Made by a program: the position numbers and the translations under genes. Positions 13,406-22,115 of a stretch of 23,925 nucleotides of DNA are shown here, one piece after another; position 1 is the stretch's first letter; the number at the start of each line of letters is the position of its first letter. The notes under the pieces were generated by a model that made no database searches, had not been told where the DNA came from, and was given only the letters and a program-made list of their open reading frames with translations. This DNA is from Selenomonas sp. (GTDB lineage: Bacteria; Bacillota; Negativicutes; Selenomonadales; Selenomonadaceae), in NCBI GenBank assembly GCA_003518745.1, contig DOYB01000034.1, forward strand, positions 1 to 23,925. Direction: 5' to 3'.

Positions 13406-14566
13406 ATGAAAAAAAAGAAGCTAAAGGTAATGACAGTATTCGGCACGAGGCCCGAAGCCATCAAGATGGCTCCGGTGGTGCTGGAGCTGCAAAAGCATCC
13501 GGAAACCATTGTCCCCGTCGTTACGGTCACAGCCCAGCACCGTGAAATGCTGGATCAGGTTCTCAATCTCTTCAGCATCCGTCCCGACCATGATCTTGAT
13601 ATCATGGCTCAGGGGCAGACCCTCTTCGACATAACTGCAAAGGCCATGCTTGGGCTTGACAAGGTACTGACAGAAGAAAAGCCGGATATCGTTTTGGTAC
13701 ATGGAGACACCACTACCACCTTTGCCGGTTCCCTGGCCGCATACTATCACCAGATTGCCGTGGGCCATGTTGAGGCCGGCTTGCGTACTCACAACAAGTA
13801 TTCCCCCTATCCCGAGGAAATGAACCGCAAGCTCACAGGAGCAATAGCGGATCTTCACTTTGCCCCCACAGAGACCTCAAGAGAAAACCTCTTGCAGGAG
13901 CATGTAGCTGAAAACAGTATTTTCGTTACGGGAAATACTGTAATCGATGCCCTTCATCAGACAGTCCGGGAGGATTTCAAATTTGAAGATGAAATGCTTC
14001 AGGGCGTTGATTTCAAAAGTAAGCGCATTATCCTTGTGACCACCCATCGACGGGAAAACCTTGGGGAACCAATGCGCCATGTCTACAAAGCGCTTAAGGA
14101 GCTGACCGAGGATTTCTCCGATGTGGAGGTCATCTTCCCCGTCCACAGGAATCCAAAGGTACGTGAGGTCGTGAATGAGGAGCTTGGAGGACTTTCCAAG
14201 GTTCACCTCATTGATCCCCTTGACTATGAGCCCTTTGCCAACTTGATGCACCGCGCCCATTTGATTCTTACGGATTCAGGCGGCGTACAGGAAGAAGCTC
14301 CTGCCCTTGGCAAACCGGTGCTGGTCCTCAGGGATACGACGGAACGGCCTGAGGCTGTCTCCGCAGGCACCGTGAAGCTGATTGGAACCGAAAAGGACAG
14401 GGTCTACAGTGAAGCCAAGCTGCTCCTCACCGATGAGAAGGAATACAGCCGCATGGCCGAGGCCTGCAATCCTTACGGTGATGGAGAAGCATCACGCCGC
14501 ATAATCCAGGCAATACTTTACCATTATGGTTTTGATGAAAACAGGCCGGATGTCTTCAAGCCATGA
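13406..14566 (+). CDS. wecB: UDP-N-acetylglucosamine 2-epimerase (non-hydrolysing)
   Basis: Interconverts UDP-GlcNAc and UDP-ManNAc in the cytoplasm, supplying ManNAc residues for surface polysaccharides or teichoic-acid-like linkage units. The 386 residues have the GT-B fold and family motifs VFGTRPEAIKMAP (11-23; R15), VHGDTTT (D101), HVEAGLRT (E123), YPEEMNR (E137), THRREN (H214) and SDSGGVQEEAPALGKPVL-type nucleotide site near 289-306. The proposed catalytic residues of the E. coli enzyme all have counterparts. ATG 13406 is chosen since GAGGAG lies 8-9 nt upstream; an in-frame ORF extension to 13373 has no comparable site. The stop overlaps the next start (ATGA). Confidence 0.95.
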   Translation: MKKKKLKVMTVFGTRPEAIKMAPVVLELQKHPETIVPVVTVTAQHREMLDQVLNLFSIRPDHDLDIMAQGQTLFDITAKAMLGLDKVLTEEKPDIVLVHGDTTTTFAGSLAAYYHQIAVGHVEAGLRTHNKYSPYPEEMNRKLTGAIADLHFAPTETSRENLLQEHVAENSIFVTGNTVIDALHQTVREDFKFEDEMLQGVDFKSKRIILVTTHRRENLGEPMRHVYKALKELTEDFSDVEVIFPVHRNPKVREVVNEELGGLSKVHLIDPLDYEPFANLMHRAHLILTDSGGVQEEAPALGKPVLVLRDTTERPEAVSAGTVKLIGTEKDRVYSEAKLLLTDEKEYSRMAEACNPYGDGEASRRIIQAILYHYGFDENRPDVFKP

Positions 14567-14802
14567 GTGAAAAGGACCCCAATAAGCATGAGGGGCTGCG
14601 TCAGGCGTGGAAAGCCTTCTCCATGCTTTCAGGAATAGGAATATATCTTGCCGTAGTGGTAGGCATATGCCTCTATCTGGGCAATCTTGCCGACGAGGCC
14701 TTCGAGCTTGGCATCAAGGGAAAGCTGGCCGGAATCCTGCTTGGGTTTCCCGTCGCCTTCTATACGCTATACAGGCAGCTTAAAAACAACGAAGTCGTAT
14801 GA
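14563..14802 (+). CDS. atpZ: AtpZ/AtpI-family two-helix membrane protein
   Basis: A 79-residue protein of the AtpZ/AtpI type, small membrane proteins encoded before atp operons and implicated in assembly of the ATP synthase c-ring or in Mg/Ca transport. Two helices are visible: about 22-40 (GIGIYLAVVVGICLYLGNL) and 50-70 (GIKGKLAGILLGFPVAFYTLY), joined by an acidic loop (ADEAFE); the second helix is followed by YRQLK. The ATG overlaps the wecB stop by 4 bp, so it is translationally coupled. The stop codon lies inside the terminator stem that ends this unit, and no atp gene follows. The family role is known only in part; assignment rests on length, topology and sequence pattern. Confidence 0.8.
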   Translation: MSEKDPNKHEGLRQAWKAFSMLSGIGIYLAVVVGICLYLGNLADEAFELGIKGKLAGILLGFPVAFYTLYRQLKNNEVV

Positions 14803-14828
14803 GTTACCTCATACGACTTCGTCTTTTT
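14789..14828. terminator. Bidirectional terminator between atpZ and dapA
   Basis: A perfect 15-bp stem ACGAAGTCGTATGAG / CTCATACGACTTCGT with a TTAC loop is followed by CTTTTTT on the plus strand and by TTGTTTTT on the minus strand. It closes both converging units. The left arm includes the last codons and stop of atpZ, and the dapA stop is 11 bp beyond the right arm. Confidence 0.9.
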
Positions 14829-14832
14829 TACG

Positions 14833-15717
14833 TCAAATCAAACCGTGGGCAGCAAGGGCCTTCTTCAACTGTTCAACATTGGAGGGCTCCATTTCCGTCA
14901 TGGGCATCCTGAGTTTTCCCGCATTATAGCCAATCAAGTTCATGGCAGTCTTTACAGGAATCGGATTCACCTCGCAGAACAGAGCGTCAATGAGATCCGC
15001 ATAGTCTATTTGCAGCTTCGAAGCCGCCTCCACCTTACCGTCAAAATATAGCTGACAGATTAAATGGGTATCCTTTGGCGCGACATTTGAAAGGACAGAA
15101 ATCACGCCCTTTCCTCCGATGGAAAGAATCGGCACTATCTGATCGTCATTCCCGGAATACACGGAAAGCTCGTCACCGCAGGCATGGCGCAGTCTGAGGA
15201 TTGCTGAGAGGTCTCCGCTTGCCTCCTTTACCGCCGCGATGCGTGGATGCTTTGCCAGCTCCACATAGGTGGAAGTCTTGATTCCCACCCCTGTACGGGA
15301 GGGTACATCATAAAGTATCAACGGAATATTTACACTGTCCGCTATCATTGTGTAGTGGCGAATCAGGCCGTTCTGGGTGCATTTATTGTAGTACGGCGTT
15401 ACCACCAGCAGCCCGTCAGCCCCCACCTGCTCCGCATACTTGGAAAGCTCAATGGCGTAGCTGGTCTCATTGGAGCCCGTGCCCGCGATAACAGGAATAC
15501 GCTTGTTGACCTTTTCCACGGCAAATTTGATGGCAGCCCTATGCTCCTCATCTGACATGGTGGCCGACTCACCCGTGGTGCCCGTGATTATTATGGCGTC
15601 AGTAGAATTCTTGATTTGGTCTTCAAGAATCCGTCCCAGTTCATCAAAGTTGATACCCTTATCATCAAAGGGCGTAATGACGGCAACGCCTGCTCCCTTG
15701 AAAATAGTCTCCTTCAT
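14833..15717 (-). CDS. dapA: 4-hydroxy-tetrahydrodipicolinate synthase
   Basis: Condenses pyruvate with aspartate semialdehyde, the first committed step to diaminopimelate and lysine, needed for peptidoglycan. The 294-residue TIM barrel has GTTGES (46-51, T47), TPYYNK, YDVPSRTG (Y136, R141) and the Schiff-base lysine K164 in VKEASG, matching T44, Y133, R138 and K161 of E. coli. Length is typical. GGGGAGG lies 9 nt before ATG and directly after the stop of the M16C peptidase gene, 14 bp upstream, so it is probably co-transcribed and coupled. No lysine riboswitch is visible, and no other lys/dap genes are near. It is the last gene of the long minus-strand run. Confidence 0.96.
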   Translation of the reverse strand: MKETIFKGAGVAVITPFDDKGINFDELGRILEDQIKNSTDAIIITGTTGESATMSDEEHRAAIKFAVEKVNKRIPVIAGTGSNETSYAIELSKYAEQVGADGLLVVTPYYNKCTQNGLIRHYTMIADSVNIPLILYDVPSRTGVGIKTSTYVELAKHPRIAAVKEASGDLSAILRLRHACGDELSVYSGNDDQIVPILSIGGKGVISVLSNVAPKDTHLICQLYFDGKVEAASKLQIDYADLIDALFCEVNPIPVKTAMNLIGYNAGKLRMPMTEMEPSNVEQLKKALAAHGLI

Positions 15718-15731
15718 CGAACAATCCTCCC

Positions 15732-18650
15732 CTACTCTGTGGCATATAACAAACTGCCGAAAATATCCTTTTCCTTTTTCAATAGCTCTTCATTGCCGAA
15801 TACACACAGATTGTCTGCTTTCATGCAATCATCTATTATATCCGCCACCCTGCGGATGTCCTCCTGTTTCGCAGCAATTATCTCGTCCCTGCTCCTCTGG
15901 CGGTCCTCATAGCTTAGGCCTCTAATGTAACACTCCGCGGCCGCGTTTCCCTTCATCTGAGGTGTAAGCGGCGTATCCACGGTGCTCATGGTGCCTATTA
16001 CATATTTGTCCATTTCCCTGTCCGACACCTCGAAGCTTCGCAGATAATCAGCAGTACCGTCAAAAACCTCCAGTGTCTCAGATAGTCTCGGGTCCCTATA
16101 GGAGCAGAAGTACATAAACCCATTCTGATTGAAGCATGTTAACGCGCCGTAGGCACCGCCCTGCACCCGAATACGATTCCAGAAGTAATCATAACGCAGT
16201 AATGTCTCTACCACACGCAAGGTTCCACTATATTCATGTCCCAGCTTGATATAGTTGGCACCCTTTGCCACATACTGCACACGGCTTGGGGACATTATGC
16301 CTTCATTCAGGGGCTTGAGTTCGAACTGATAGTCAGCCTCAGGATAAACCTTATCCGAGAAGCTATCGATAAGCGTCGGCAATTCCTTCACCAGATTGCT
16401 GTAAACCTCCTCGTTGCATGTAATACTCAACAACAGCCCATTCCTATTTATCAGGCAGGGAAGGCTCTCCGCCATCGCCCTCGAAACTTCTTCAAAACGC
16501 TCCTCGAAATGAGCCAGAAAATCCTTCAGGAACCGATAATAGGGCAGCATACCGGCATCATTATACGCGCCTGCCCGCGAAAGATATGACGCGACTTTTC
16601 CCCCCACAAGACTATGAGCGCTCCGCTGCAAACTCAGTTCAATACCCACGATTTCCTGCTCTACGATTTCCCTTATGCGTTTGCTGTTGTTAAATACGCT
16701 CTCTGTAAGTATTTCCGACAATATGTCGCAAAGCTCCGGAAGCTTGGTGGCCAGCGCCTTCGACTTCAGCTTCATGAGCGGCATAAAGGAATCCGGCTCG
16801 TTCTTCCTTGTGTAGGCACACAGCTCCTGAGAAAGGCCTCCTATATTCAAGTTGACGAGATTTGCCAAGTCTTCATAGCTATGCCGCCTGGTATCCACAT
16901 TACCCAAAAGATCTGTCAAAAGGTACGCATAATTCAGTTTTTCCTGTGGCAAGCGCGAAGCATCAAAGTATAGGTTCATATAAAGTATGCCATGGGTCTC
17001 CACGCTGCTGTAGAGCACCTTAACATCACCTATTCCCCGTTCCTCCAAGGGGAGTATGTCGGACTCCTTGCGAATATCAGCTCGCTTCAGCAATGGTATC
17101 TTTTCCAGATTTTCAGGCTTCTCAGGCTCCTGCTGGCGTTCCTTCAGCTTTTTGACATTTTCCACGATCTGCCGCAGCTCACCCTCAGAAAGCTCCGCCT
17201 TGAGCTTCGCAAGGGCTTCCTCCTGTGCCTTTTCTCTCTCTGCTGCCATGGTCTTGCTGGGCTTCAGGACGAGCAGGGTCTTGTGGTTATTTTTCAGGAA
17301 ATACTTGTCCACCAAGGCCTCAAAGTATCCCTCTTTGAATTCCCTCTTTATCTCTGCCAAAATATCCTCATAGTAAAGGTAAAGAGCAGGATCGCCATCA
17401 TAGAGCCAGCTTCTGAGGCTCCTTAAGCCATAGATGAGCCCCTTGGGCGCGGACCCGAAGTCTGCCTCCCGCAGGCGGAACTCATGTATATTGATGGATG
17501 CCTCCAGCAGCGTACGGTCAATGCCCCGGTCCCGAAGCTCCTTCAGTTTCTCCATGACAAGGCTGTGAAATTTCTCCGCCCTGTCAGCCTCAGAGCTGTT
17601 GATGATAATGCTGAACATGGGCTGAAGCATTTCGTCCTCAAAACTGGAATCCACATCCATGCCAAGCCGCGCATCCACCAAAGCCTTGCGAAGGGGAGCT
17701 GCCGGTGAACGCAGAAGCGCGTGTTCCAGTATGCTTAACCCCAGCATGGTCTTGGTATCCAGAGATTCACCCGTCAAAAGGTTAAGGCTCAGAAAGGTCT
17801 TTTCCTCTGGTGCTTCGTCCTGGCTTATGGGATAGAATTCCTCTATCCTTTTCATCTCGCCAAAGGGCTGCTGACGGTCAATCTTCGACGGGACGGGAAT
17901 CCGTTCAAAATTCGAGAGATATTCCCTGTCCAGATACTCCAGCCGCTCCTCCAAATCCAAGTCACCATAGAGATAGATATAGCTGTTTGAAGGATGGTAG
18001 TACCGCCTGTGGAAGTCTATGAACATCTCCTGTGTAAGTGCAGGGATAGCCTCGGGATCCCCACCGGATTCACATCCATAGGTGGTATCAGGGAAAAGGG
18101 AGGCCATAATACGCCTTGAAAGCAGGTCATCGGGAGAGGAAAGGGCTCCCTTCATCTCATTGTAAACCACGCCGCTGTAGCTGAGGGGTTCCTCAGGATT
18201 TTCAATCTCGTAATGCCACCCCTCCTGCATAAGAATCTCAGGCTTGCGATAGATTTCCGGATAGAAAACGGCATCCAGATATACATCCATCAGATTCTTG
18301 AAATCCTTGTCATTGCGGCTTGCCACAGGATACACGGTCTTATCGGGGTAAGTCATGGCATTCAGGAAGGTGTTCATTGAGCCCTTCACAAGCTCCACGA
18401 ATGGCTCCTTAAGCGGATACTTTCGCGAACCGCAGAGCACTGAATGCTCAACTATATGGGCCACTCCGGTATCATCGGTGGGAGGTGTCCTGAAGGCTAT
18501 GGAAAAAACCTTGTTATCATCGTCATTTTTCAGGTAGAAGAGTCTTGCCCCTGTCTTCTCATGTACAAATTCAAAGGCAGTCGAACCCACCTCCTTAACC
18601 GTCTGTTCCTTGATTAGACGAAACCCATGCAAAATATCATTTTCCTTCAT
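15732..18650 (-). CDS. M16C zinc metallopeptidase, presequence protease (PreP/Cym1) type
   Basis: Large peptidase that closes round and degrades short unfolded peptides. The 972 residues fit the four-domain M16C architecture in two halves joined by a charged helical linker at about 475-530 (KTMAAEREKAQEEALAKLK region). The inverted zinc motif HxxEH is H65-IVE-H69 with catalytic E68, and the third zinc ligand is E165 in YNEMKGAL. The C-terminal half has the substrate-binding RVQGGAYGA segment (about 847-856). No signal peptide is seen, so the enzyme is probably cytoplasmic. GGAGG lies 7 nt before ATG, 18 bp after the cyclase stop, and its own stop abuts the dapA ribosome binding site. Its link to the cyclase or to DapA is unclear. 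Confidence 0.93.
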   Translation of the reverse strand: MKENDILHGFRLIKEQTVKEVGSTAFEFVHEKTGARLFYLKNDDDNKVFSIAFRTPPTDDTGVAHIVEHSVLCGSRKYPLKEPFVELVKGSMNTFLNAMTYPDKTVYPVASRNDKDFKNLMDVYLDAVFYPEIYRKPEILMQEGWHYEIENPEEPLSYSGVVYNEMKGALSSPDDLLSRRIMASLFPDTTYGCESGGDPEAIPALTQEMFIDFHRRYYHPSNSYIYLYGDLDLEERLEYLDREYLSNFERIPVPSKIDRQQPFGEMKRIEEFYPISQDEAPEEKTFLSLNLLTGESLDTKTMLGLSILEHALLRSPAAPLRKALVDARLGMDVDSSFEDEMLQPMFSIIINSSEADRAEKFHSLVMEKLKELRDRGIDRTLLEASINIHEFRLREADFGSAPKGLIYGLRSLRSWLYDGDPALYLYYEDILAEIKREFKEGYFEALVDKYFLKNNHKTLLVLKPSKTMAAEREKAQEEALAKLKAELSEGELRQIVENVKKLKERQQEPEKPENLEKIPLLKRADIRKESDILPLEERGIGDVKVLYSSVETHGILYMNLYFDASRLPQEKLNYAYLLTDLLGNVDTRRHSYEDLANLVNLNIGGLSQELCAYTRKNEPDSFMPLMKLKSKALATKLPELCDILSEILTESVFNNSKRIREIVEQEIVGIELSLQRSAHSLVGGKVASYLSRAGAYNDAGMLPYYRFLKDFLAHFEERFEEVSRAMAESLPCLINRNGLLLSITCNEEVYSNLVKELPTLIDSFSDKVYPEADYQFELKPLNEGIMSPSRVQYVAKGANYIKLGHEYSGTLRVVETLLRYDYFWNRIRVQGGAYGALTCFNQNGFMYFCSYRDPRLSETLEVFDGTADYLRSFEVSDREMDKYVIGTMSTVDTPLTPQMKGNAAAECYIRGLSYEDRQRSRDEIIAAKQEDIRRVADIIDDCMKADNLCVFGNEELLKKEKDIFGSLLYATE

Positions 18651-18668
18651 TCAATTTCCTCCAATATA

Positions 18669-20960
18669 TCATTCTCTATGTGCCTTAAGGGCAGTCTTAT
18701 GCTTGTACATTGCCTCATCGGCCTGCTTGAATACATCCGCGTACTCCATTCCGGCTTGGTATATACCAAGCCCGCGAGCTACGGAAACCTGCAGTTTAAC
18801 ACCATCTGCCTCAAAGAATTCCTCCGCTATCTGCCTGTCAAAGGCCTCCAGCAGTTCCTCCCTGTGCTCATAATCGTGATTTTCCAAAATGGCAGTAAAC
18901 TCATCACCGCCTATACGGAACACCGGACTATGCGAGAATACCTTGCATATGCATTGGGCAGCATGACGGATAAGCTCATTCCCCGCCTCATGCCCATATG
19001 TATCATTTACCTTCTTGAGGTAATTGGCGTCGAAAACAACAACACCATACGAGAATGGCTTGTCCTTTACAATTGTCCGACCTTCGTCAAGCTCAGCTGT
19101 CTTACGTATATATGCGGCCGCGTTCCTCAAGCCCGTCAGCTTGTCCCTATAAACATATACTTCAAGCTTCGATACCATCTCACGTATGCCGTTCACAAGT
19201 ATCCCAAGCTCGTTCTTTGAATCTGTGGGAAGCTGCACATTCAACTCCCCCGCAGCAATCTTGCGGGTTGCCTCAGTAATCTGCATAAGGGGGCGAATCC
19301 CCTTCTGTGCAAGCCAAATGCTGAACAATGATACCGCGATGACGATAGCCAGGGTCATCACCACAAGATGGATAAGCATATTGTTCCTGTCAGCATATAT
19401 ATCATGGGCAAAGGCCGCGATATTAAGCCACACGCCGGTACTCAGATAGGTTTCCGTTTCATAGAAGCCCTCCTTATTGAAGGCCGTCTCGACCTCCGGC
19501 CTGTTGGTGTACAGGACTCCGCCATTTTTGTCCAGCAGTCTTACAACACCATGCTCATATACTGACATGCGCTTTATTTCGTGAATTATATAATCAAAGT
19601 CAATATCTATCCCAACTATTCCTATGAAATCATCCCCCCTGTGCAGGGGCACCACATAGGAAACCTGATAGCGCTTTGTCTTCTCATTATAATAAGGTTC
19701 ACTGAGCTTTGCCAGGTACTTCTTGTCGGACAAGTGATACCGGTTCATGTCAGCTCCGTACTGATGGGTGAAGCCCGGCAGCTTGCTGCCCCAGTTATCA
19801 ATATGTCTGCTGCACAAAAAACCCGCGTTGGCTATATCCTTGGAAAGCTGCATATAGAAATTTATGCTTCCCGGCGAATACCCAGCTATGGCCGCGAAAT
19901 CGCGCTCCAGTCTTTGCAGATAAGCCTTGCGATAGGACTCATCTGCCTTAAGGCGTTCCACACTGTCCAGTTCATTGTCAGCAAGCTTGCCCATGCTGCT
20001 CACTGCCATTATGGTATCGCTGAAGGTCCGTGCCAGCCGTTCACGGTATACAACACTCATCTTTTCCAGATCGTTGCTGGCATGATCGTCAATGGCACGG
20101 CTTAGGCCCAAAAAGCTGATACTTCCCAGCATAATTGCCGCGATAAAGATGGTACCCAGTTCCATGAGCATCAAATTGGTCATTATGGAATGCCTGTACT
20201 TCATCAGCAGGTAAAAAAAAGCGATCATAGTGAGATTCATGGTTGTCAGAATCTCAACGCTGAACTGCAGCCAGGTATCCATATGATCCAGGTCGTAAAT
20301 GACCCCGGAAACGTCCAATATCACGAAAAGCGCCAGGAAAAAGCCATAAAGGAGCACCACCGCCAAGCGATTCATCTCATAGGTATTATTCGACAAGGCG
20401 ATTGATTCCTTTGATGGCCTATAAAATTCATAGCGATAGCTAACCAGAATGAAAAAGATGGGCATGCCAAAGAATACTGCCAAATCGAAATCATTCAAAA
20501 ACAGCAGCGCCGTAAATTCAATTGCTGAATCAATTTGAATATAATCATCTGACAGTATCTGAGCTATCTCTTCCTCCGACCTGGTCATGCCCAATATAAG
20601 GGCATTGGCCGCTGTCGTTACAAACAAAATCAGAATCAGCTTCTTGAGGGTTGTCCTGTTGAAGGCGAACAGAGGCTTTTCCTTATCGATTATAATAAGG
20701 TGCCAAAGCTTATAAGGAAGATAAGCGGCTATGAACACCGCTGCTATCTCCCGAAGTCCAGATTCGCCGCCGCTGAACAGGAACTCACCCACTGCTACGC
20801 CAAATGCACTTACCGGACCCCATACCAGTCCCAGAATCGGTGGGAGAAATGATGTCACCTCTATGACTGAAGGCGGTACAACAAAAACCTGTCCGGCAAT
20901 GCCCGCGAAAATACAGTAGAGAATAGCTGACAAAACGAAATGGGAAATTATCTGTTTCAA
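18669..20960 (-). CDS. Membrane diguanylate cyclase: eight-helix N-terminal block, Cache, HAMP, GGDEF (TTG start)
   Basis: Predicted c-di-GMP-producing sensor. Counting from the TTG start at 20960 (763 residues), eight hydrophobic helices span about 4-287. Then come an extracytoplasmic double-Cache-like domain (about 290-525; SEPYYNEKTKRYQVSY, GIVGIDIDF), a ninth helix (about 530-551), a HAMP linker (552-602) and a GGDEF domain (about 605-760) with intact FRIGGDEF and DKLTGLRN. No RxxD inhibitory site lies five residues before GGDEF. The first helices (SFLPPILGLVWGPVSAFGVAVGE) resemble ECF-transporter S components or MASE-like sensors; that is a pattern impression. TTG is favoured since GGAAGG lies 8 nt upstream; GTG 20996 has no usable site. 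It follows the binding-lipoprotein gene by 22 bp. Confidence 0.88.
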   Translation of the reverse strand: MKQIISHFVLSAILYCIFAGIAGQVFVVPPSVIEVTSFLPPILGLVWGPVSAFGVAVGEFLFSGGESGLREIAAVFIAAYLPYKLWHLIIIDKEKPLFAFNRTTLKKLILILFVTTAANALILGMTRSEEEIAQILSDDYIQIDSAIEFTALLFLNDFDLAVFFGMPIFFILVSYRYEFYRPSKESIALSNNTYEMNRLAVVLLYGFFLALFVILDVSGVIYDLDHMDTWLQFSVEILTTMNLTMIAFFYLLMKYRHSIMTNLMLMELGTIFIAAIMLGSISFLGLSRAIDDHASNDLEKMSVVYRERLARTFSDTIMAVSSMGKLADNELDSVERLKADESYRKAYLQRLERDFAAIAGYSPGSINFYMQLSKDIANAGFLCSRHIDNWGSKLPGFTHQYGADMNRYHLSDKKYLAKLSEPYYNEKTKRYQVSYVVPLHRGDDFIGIVGIDIDFDYIIHEIKRMSVYEHGVVRLLDKNGGVLYTNRPEVETAFNKEGFYETETYLSTGVWLNIAAFAHDIYADRNNMLIHLVVMTLAIVIAVSLFSIWLAQKGIRPLMQITEATRKIAAGELNVQLPTDSKNELGILVNGIREMVSKLEVYVYRDKLTGLRNAAAYIRKTAELDEGRTIVKDKPFSYGVVVFDANYLKKVNDTYGHEAGNELIRHAAQCICKVFSHSPVFRIGGDEFTAILENHDYEHREELLEAFDRQIAEEFFEADGVKLQVSVARGLGIYQAGMEYADVFKQADEAMYKHKTALKAHRE

Positions 20961-20982
20961 CCACTCCGCCTTCCTTTCGTCA

Positions 20983-22053
20983 CTACTGAATGTCACTCTC
21001 CGTATAGTAACCCGAGTCTATCAGCAGTGCCTTATAATTTGACTTATCTACAAACTGAGGACGAATCAGGAACGTGGGTACGATTTTCACACCGTTGTTG
21101 TAATTGCCTATATCATTGGTTTCCGGCTCTTTTCCCGAAAGAATGGCATTTACCATCTTCACGGATTCGTCAGCCAGAATGCGCGTATCCTTGAAAATTG
21201 ACATAGTCTGCTCGTCCATCAGTATTGCCTTGACATTCTTCTTGTCCGCGTCCTGCCCCGTGATTATGGGCATTTTCTTACCGCCGGCACCATAGCCCGC
21301 CTCCTTTAGAGCTGCTATGACACCGTACGCCGTAGAGTCATTCGCGCAGAGCACGGCATCCACAGCCGCATCCTTGTAAAGCTCATCAAGTATTCCCGAC
21401 ATACGGTCCCTGGCAATCTTATCGCTCCAGCGTAGAGTCGCGCAGGCCTGGAGCTCCATCTGCCCCGATCTCACAACAAGCTGCCCGCTTTTTATGTAAG
21501 GGCGGAGCACGTCCATGGCCCCCTCAAACAATGCCACCGCATTGTTGTCGTCAAGGGCGCCTCCGAAAATCTCCAGATTATACGGCCCGGCTCCGGACTT
21601 TAAATTCAGTTTCTCTTCTATATATTCTCCCTGCATGGTTCCAACGGCAAAATTATCAAAGGTCGCATAGTAGTCGACCGCATCCGTATTCATTATAAGC
21701 CTGTCATAGGCAATAACCGTTATGCCCTTGCTTCTTGCCTTGTCCAGAATATCAGCCAAAGCATTGACATCCACCGCCGCTACAATCAGAACCTTGCAGC
21801 CTTCATTTATCATGTCATTTATCTGCGCAACCTGCAGCACCTTATCATTATCCGCATACTTAAGGTCAGGAGAATAGCCCTGCTCGATAAGCTTTCTCTC
21901 AATATTAGCTCCATCCTGATTCCAACGCTGCCGCGTATGGGTAGGCATGGCCACACCTATCTTGGTTTCTTTCTTGTCACCGGGTCCGCAGCCTGCCATA
22001 CTCATCATAAGAACGACTATCAATACAAGCGCAATAACATATCTGAATCTCAT
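20983..22053 (-). CDS. Sugar-binding lipoprotein, ChvE/XylF-like periplasmic binding protein
   Basis: Substrate-binding protein of the ribose/xylose/galactose type (Peripla_BP_4), nearest in pattern to ChvE and multiple-sugar receptors. The 356 residues start with a lipoprotein signal (MRFRYVIALVLIVVLMMSMA) ending in MAGC with C22 as the lipidated residue. The two-lobe body has KIGVAMPTHTRQRWNQDG, VIAYDRLI, ANDSTAYGVI and ITGQDAD, the sugar-contact segments of this family. No permease or ATPase gene is adjacent. The cyclase gene follows by 22 bp, so a sensory co-receptor role is a reasonable inference. The start is ATG 22053, with an in-frame TAG 6 nt earlier; the strong AAGGAGGTG is 23 nt upstream, beyond a small hairpin. 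Confidence 0.9.
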   Translation of the reverse strand: MRFRYVIALVLIVVLMMSMAGCGPGDKKETKIGVAMPTHTRQRWNQDGANIERKLIEQGYSPDLKYADNDKVLQVAQINDMINEGCKVLIVAAVDVNALADILDKARSKGITVIAYDRLIMNTDAVDYYATFDNFAVGTMQGEYIEEKLNLKSGAGPYNLEIFGGALDDNNAVALFEGAMDVLRPYIKSGQLVVRSGQMELQACATLRWSDKIARDRMSGILDELYKDAAVDAVLCANDSTAYGVIAALKEAGYGAGGKKMPIITGQDADKKNVKAILMDEQTMSIFKDTRILADESVKMVNAILSGKEPETNDIGNYNNGVKIVPTFLIRPQFVDKSNYKALLIDSGYYTESDIQ

Positions 22054-22083
22054 TTCCTACGGGCCTTAGCCCTGCACCTCCTT
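22054..22083 (-). promoter_or_regulatory. Ribosome binding site separated from its start by a hairpin
   Basis: AAGGAGGTG (22075-22083) lies too far from the ATG at 22053: 23 nt separate the GGAGG core and the start. Twelve of these form a GGGC-TAAG-GCCC hairpin (22061-22072). If folded, the effective spacing falls to about 11 nt. A weak AGGA next to the ATG is the only alternative. Confidence 0.45.
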
Positions 22084-22115
22084 AAGCAGAACCACATCTC
22101 AAACCTCTCACATAC

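Noticed and set aside
14833..15760. Lysine riboswitch for dapA
   Set aside because: dapA starts 14 bp after the preceding gene, leaving no room for a riboswitch leader.
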